A program made the position numbers and the translations under genes. A model generated the notes under the pieces. It was not told where the DNA came from. It worked only from the letters and a program-made list of their open reading frames with translations, and ran no database searches. Of a stretch of DNA of 64,000 nucleotides, positions 59,474 to 64,000 are shown piece after piece. Position 1 is the stretch's first letter; the number at the start of each line of letters is the position of its first letter. This DNA is from Pyrus communis (Eukaryota > Streptophyta > Magnoliopsida > Rosales > Rosaceae). The stretch covers positions 563,001 through 627,000 of the forward strand of contig NC_084809.1 in the NCBI RefSeq assembly GCF_963583255.1. Direction: 5' to 3'.

Positions 59474-60999
59474 CTAATCATCACACAAACAATGTTAGCG
59501 AAAGGAATGTCATAAAACCAAAAACCCCAAATTCTCCAAAGTATTAATCTTGACAATTAACATATAGTATCAATCACTATTCAGATTTAACAAAACAACA
59601 ATTAAATGAAAAATTAATCTAAATACGATTACGAAAGTGGGTTCCACACAAAAAATTCAGATTGTGTAAAGAAATCAACTTTGTGAACCAAAATCCTGAA
59701 TCAGATTAAAATACTCAATTGAATACCATAATTAAATTAAATTGAGATCCACAGATTCCTTTCCTTCTTCGAATCATTCGCTGTTCTGGTCTTTTTTTTC
59801 TTGTTAGGTGTTGTGGTGATAGAACATGAATAAAATCTCAATCGCATGTGGTTTTTTTCGTACGGATTTTGATTTTAAAGTTAAATTGATCAAATGGGTG
59901 TTGCTTAATTTTCGATTTTAGTAGAACCCATGTCTCGAAATCGATAAATTCATGCATAAATGCAGGGATTTGGGTAAGGGTAATGCTTTGGTGCTTGTTT
60001 GTCTTGAAGTTTCCGGAATTAGATAGAGGTATCGAAATGTGCGAATAGATCAAGTTATTTGATCATTCATTAGGGTTTGAGCTGCTTTTCGTGTGGAAAA
60101 AAGTATGCATTGTTGGGAATTATTTGCATGAGATCGCCAGAGCACGACAAACGAAGAATGTTCTTGATCGGAAATTCTCTCCTACAGACCCTAATGGTGC
60201 GCATAAGAGACTAGATCGTCCTTGACGTAGGTTGCAAAGTAGTACACGTAGCTAAAACAGTTGGGAGAGTTCATCTAAACACAATACTACAAAAGTAATG
60301 TCTTACAAGAGGTAGTTTGACCAAGTGTTCATCCTCTGTAATTATCTACACGAGTAGAAAACTACTATTTCTAAAACAAGAAGGGGCTAACAAGTGCATT
60401 ATAAATAAAGAAACAAGTGCAAAAACATTAAATGTTGTATGCTCAACATTTTATCTCCCTCGTTCTTTCTTGGCGGGAAAAACTCAATTTTGGTATTATA
60501 ACCTAAAATTACATTGCAAGTTTATTTTAAACTTACTTACATAGAAGACCCAAACTCAAGTCTCATAAGAACCCCAATTTTGCTTCCAAATACCTAACAA
60601 TGCATACTTTTTTCACACCAATAGCAACTTAAAGGCTAATGAATGATCAAATAATTTGCTTTATGGATGCGTTTTGATTCCTCTATCTAATTCCGGAAAC
60701 TTAGAGACAATTGTCCATCAAAGAAACTACCCTTATTCAAATGGGCAAAAACATTAAATGTTGTATGATCAACATTTTAGCTTCTAGTTCTTTCTAACTT
60801 TACCAAAAATTGAAAGCGGTGAAATACGTTTCATCGAAAGATAGGGCGTGCTATGAAAAACCAGACGCCAAATTAAAAATTTTGGGGAGGGTGTCGTATC
60901 AAATGTCATCTTTTGCGACATTACCTAAAGTAGAGTCGCAAAAGTTTTTTTCCAAAAAACCTTACGATCTATATTACTAAGAATTTGCGATGGTTGTGT

Positions 61000-61285
61000 T
61001 GTGACATCCCACATCGCCCAGGGGAGTGATCCTTATATGTATATTCCCATCTCCACCTAGCACGAGGCCTTTCGGGAGCTCACTGGTTTCGGGTTTCGTA
61101 GGAACTCCGAAGTTAAGCGAGTAGAGCACGAGAGCATTCCTAGGATGGGTGACCCATCGGAAAGTTATCGTGTGAGTTCCCAAAAACAAAAACGTGAGGG
61201 CATGGTCGGGGCACAAAGCGAACAATATCGTGCTACGGTGGAGTCGAGCCCGGGATGTGGTGGGGGCCCGGACCGGGATGTGACG
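61000..61285 (+). mobile_element. Cassandra solo LTR inside CACTA (unit 3)
   Basis: Same 286-bp LTR with 5S-like segment. Confidence 0.87.
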
Positions 61286-61734
61286 TGTGTGCTCTGTCGC
61301 AAATAGAGGGTCGCAAAAGAGTCTTTTTCTTGTAGTGCCAAGACCCGATCTCTCCCTCTCAACCATTGTCTGAGCCAAATCTCATTTGGTATTAATATTA
61401 TATTGAATTTTGTTGTAGGTCTATTTAACTGAAAAATTATAGGGTGGGAGAGAGAGCGGTGCGGTGTAAGGATCAAATACCAATTCCCCCCACCCCTCCC
61501 CCCACCAAAAAAAAGAGAGGATGTATTATGTAGAGTGATTGGATATGATTTGGTTTGGTAGGTCGGTTTCATTTGTAATTTTCTTTTTCTTTTTTTCAAT
61601 TTAAATATTGTTCCTCTTGGAATGCGGAAGAATGTGAAAGTTATTTTTTGGGGGATTTTAGTTGGATGAAGACAGAGTTCAGGGTTTGGGATGTTGGGCG
61701 GAAGAGAGATTGGATTTTGGCTTGTTTTAGTTTA

Positions 61735-61985
61735 GGGTAATGCTAGGTAAACTTAATTTGTACATAAAATTTTGCAAACTCAATGGCATGGAAGACAATG
61801 GTTGATTATTACATAAGCACTGATAAACGTGGTATCTCCTATTGATGACACATCATTTAGTTTACAAACTAAATAAATGACATGGAAGGTGATGATTGAG
61901 TTGTTACTGAAACATTGATAAACGTGCTCGTTCCTATTGATGACACATCATTTAGTTTACAAATTTAGTCTCCCTAGCATCGCCC
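61735..61985. mobile_element. GGGTAATGCTAGG MITE (unit 3)
   Basis: Same element as 19773-20023. Confidence 0.7.
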
Positions 61986-62444
61986 TTTAGTTGAAGCCCA
62001 CTACTAATCTAGTAATTATGTAAACCATTTACCCGCGAATGTGGAAATTGATTTGTGCAATATAAGCATAGATCTGGGTATAGACACGAGTTTATGCAAT
62101 AATACTAGGCAGAAAAATAATATTTCAACTAGGAACATTATAGAAGATGCTTAGCTTCGCACAATATAGAGATTAGCCCATTTTCGGGAAGAACATGGAA
62201 TGGTAAAGGATCCAGCATGCGGAACAGTGAATTTCAAACGGAAATCGAGAGATGGGTTCAAAGTGTTATCTAATTGCTCACAAATAATGAATGCATTGAC
62301 GATTTGCATTAATATGAATAACATAATAGACGAATTTCCAAGTTCGAAATACCCATTTCATGTTAACTTTTAAGAATCAAAACGACTTCTTTTCTTGCAT
62401 TGTAAGGCGACCGCGACGGAGATGGATATGGAGATGCCTAATCA

Positions 62445-63547
62445 TCAATCCCGGCTCTTGGTCTTGGCGATATAATTTGCTTCAACCACAGTGGCAAACT
62501 CCGGAGTTCCATTGTTTGCATTCAACGATAAGTCGAATTTATCTGTATAAATGCCGGTGACCTCCTATAATTAGAAATATAAATCAAAATTAATTAAGGA
62601 GGTATATAGAAACATAATAAGGTGAGTAAATATTCATTCACTGAAACAAATAACAAGCTAAATGGGCATTAAAGCAAACAAATCAATCAAGGTGGGGAGG
62701 AATAAGTATATCTCACTATCTCGTCCCCAGAAAGGGCAGAATCAATCAGATCATTCGATACTATCACTTCCACGCATCTCGGAAGTCGACATGCAGGCAC
62801 ACTTCCGGAGCTCTCTTGGAGTGTGAGTATCTGATAATTCCTGGACGACGATGTTGCCTAATGCAAGAAACAAACGGAATTGAATAATTTAAACACTTTC
62901 AACCTCTTTCTGCCAAATGATTTCAGAAGCATTTTTTGTTGTTAGAAAGTTTTTTTTTTTTAGCTAAAAACAAGGCAAGGTTTTGTATTTTTACTCGTTC
63001 TAAAACACTACCAAACAAGGCCTAATTAATTACCTGTTGCAACTTAGGAAATATGTTAGAGCATCGGGTCACAAGCCCTCGAATGCAAATCAAGGCATCC
63101 AAATGGGTTTCGCTGCGTTCAACAACATCATGTTAGAGATTCGGGAACAAAATTGAAATCAATATCATCAAAAAAGACGGACAATAGCCACTAAAGTAAA
63201 ATTGGTTGCCCAAAGGCAAGGTGAAAAAATGAGAGTGGTTGTTCCATAAATACCTAATGTTGCGAATGGAAACGCACTTGCGGAGGTTGGTTATGCGAAC
63301 GTAGATGCTTGGATGGACATTTTTGTAGTTTGGGTGTAAATTAAGCACAACATTTTTGGCAGCATCTTCAAAGGTTTCCAGAATAAGTCGGGGGGATTTG
63401 ATCATCCAACGGGCAATTTGGATTTGAACGGGGAGAAGCTGCTCGTAATTGATCACCAGACTACACTTGTTGGCTGCAACAAAACAAATGGAGCATAAAT
63501 CTTTTATCTTTGTGATCCAGATTTTTAAGAGGGACAATATACATATA

Positions 63548-63580
<33 letters not shown>

Positions 63581-63976
63581 ATGTTTACCTGACACCATCT
63601 GATTGATGAGGCGCACGTACTCAACTTCAGTTTCATCATGCTGCTGCTGAACATTTTTACTGTGATGATTGACAAAGGTGAGTAGAAATTTTTTGAATTT
63701 CTCAGCTATAAATCTTCGCACTTCATCTTTAGCAACCCACTCTTTGATCGTCCCCTCAGGAAATAACATCTTCTCAAACTTGAGATCTTGGCCGAACTCG
63801 AAGCAGTAGTACTGGTCGCAGTGGTATTCGTCTCCAAAGTAGTCGTCCTCTTCCTCGATGCCGCTAAAGTATCCGTCGTCGTCGTCAACATTGTCGTCGT
63901 CGCTAATGTATTCGTCCTCATCGAAATCCATGATTAGCTGGTCATGCCCATTCATTCCTACTGCCATGCGTTGCAT
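62445..63976 (-). CDS. Truncated MCM2-like gene (unit 3)
   Basis: Exons at 63589-63976, 63254-63473, 63034-63112, 62717-62857 and 62445-62564. The coding sequence matches units 1 and 2. Intron 1 is 2 bp shorter in its TA run, so an unspliced read through the intron goes out of frame here; this has no effect on the spliced product. The promoter lies beyond the window end. Confidence 0.82.
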
Positions 63977-64000
63977 GCATAATCATTAGCTTTCAGTATT

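Larger units (their letters stand above)
57293..61337 (+). mobile_element. Non-autonomous CACTA transposon (unit 3)
   Basis: Same element and CCA duplication. It includes the DUF538-like exon at 59419-59473 and the Cassandra solo LTR at 61000-61285. Confidence 0.87.
54571..64000 (+). repeat. Tandem unit 3 (partial, cut by window end)
   Basis: Collinear with units 1 and 2 from the F-box region to the first exon of the MCM2-like gene, where the window ends. The array therefore continues beyond this window by at least part of a unit. Confidence 0.92.

Noticed and set aside
1..64000. CRISPR array, operons or prokaryotic mobile elements
   Set aside because: Direct repeats are long duplications or transposons with no spacer pattern; introns and plant elements show eukaryotic nuclear DNA.

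Overview
This window is nuclear DNA from a flowering plant, most likely a eudicot and possibly Rosaceae (a guess from element types, not tested). The evidence is an F-box/FBD/LRR gene, plant Copia, CACTA, Cassandra-TRIM and MITE sequences, GT-AG introns, AT-rich spacers and long GA, AT and C tracts. It is dominated by one head-to-tail tandem array with a basic period of about 19.84 kb. Phased at an arbitrary point, the units are: unit 0 (1-12608, rearranged), unit 1 (12609-34733, about 22.1 kb because of an extra solo LTR), unit 2 (34734-54570) and unit 3 (54571-64000, cut by the window end). Aligned copies differ by only scattered single bases and by homopolymer or microsatellite length. No sequence outside the repeat is visible, so the true unit boundaries cannot be placed.

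Order within a full unit (unit 1 positions): a minus-strand single-exon F-box/LRR/FBD gene (13461-14819); a 4.0-kb CACTA transposon (15331-19375) with a DUF538-like exon fragment and a nested Cassandra solo LTR; a MITE-bearing flank; a five-exon N-terminal fragment of the replicative helicase subunit MCM2 (20483-22016, minus); a ribonucleotide reductase small-subunit fragment (23827-23979, minus); a solo LTR found only in unit 1 (24006-26277); a truncated reverse Cassandra LTR (26918-27086); a second copy of the same flank with nested MITEs; an unrecognised multi-exon minus-strand gene or fragment (29328-30393); a second RNR fragment fused to a CACTA 3' end; and an older solo LTR shared by all units (32089-34520).

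Unit 0 differs from the others. Its F-box copy has a nonsense codon, a 5'-truncated Copia element sits just upstream of that gene's core promoter, and a deletion with TTA microhomology at its edges has removed most of the CACTA, the MCM2 fragment and one RNR fragment.

The F-box copies are the only convincing complete protein-coding genes: three intact copies with identical proteins plus one broken copy. If expressed they would be SCF ubiquitin-ligase substrate adaptors. The MCM2, RNR and DUF538 pieces look like host gene fragments caught up in transposon-rich DNA and then amplified with the array. Most other open frames lie inside LTRs, TIRs or simple repeats and are not reported as genes. 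Because the copies are nearly identical, an assembly artefact must be excluded before any biological reading of copy number.
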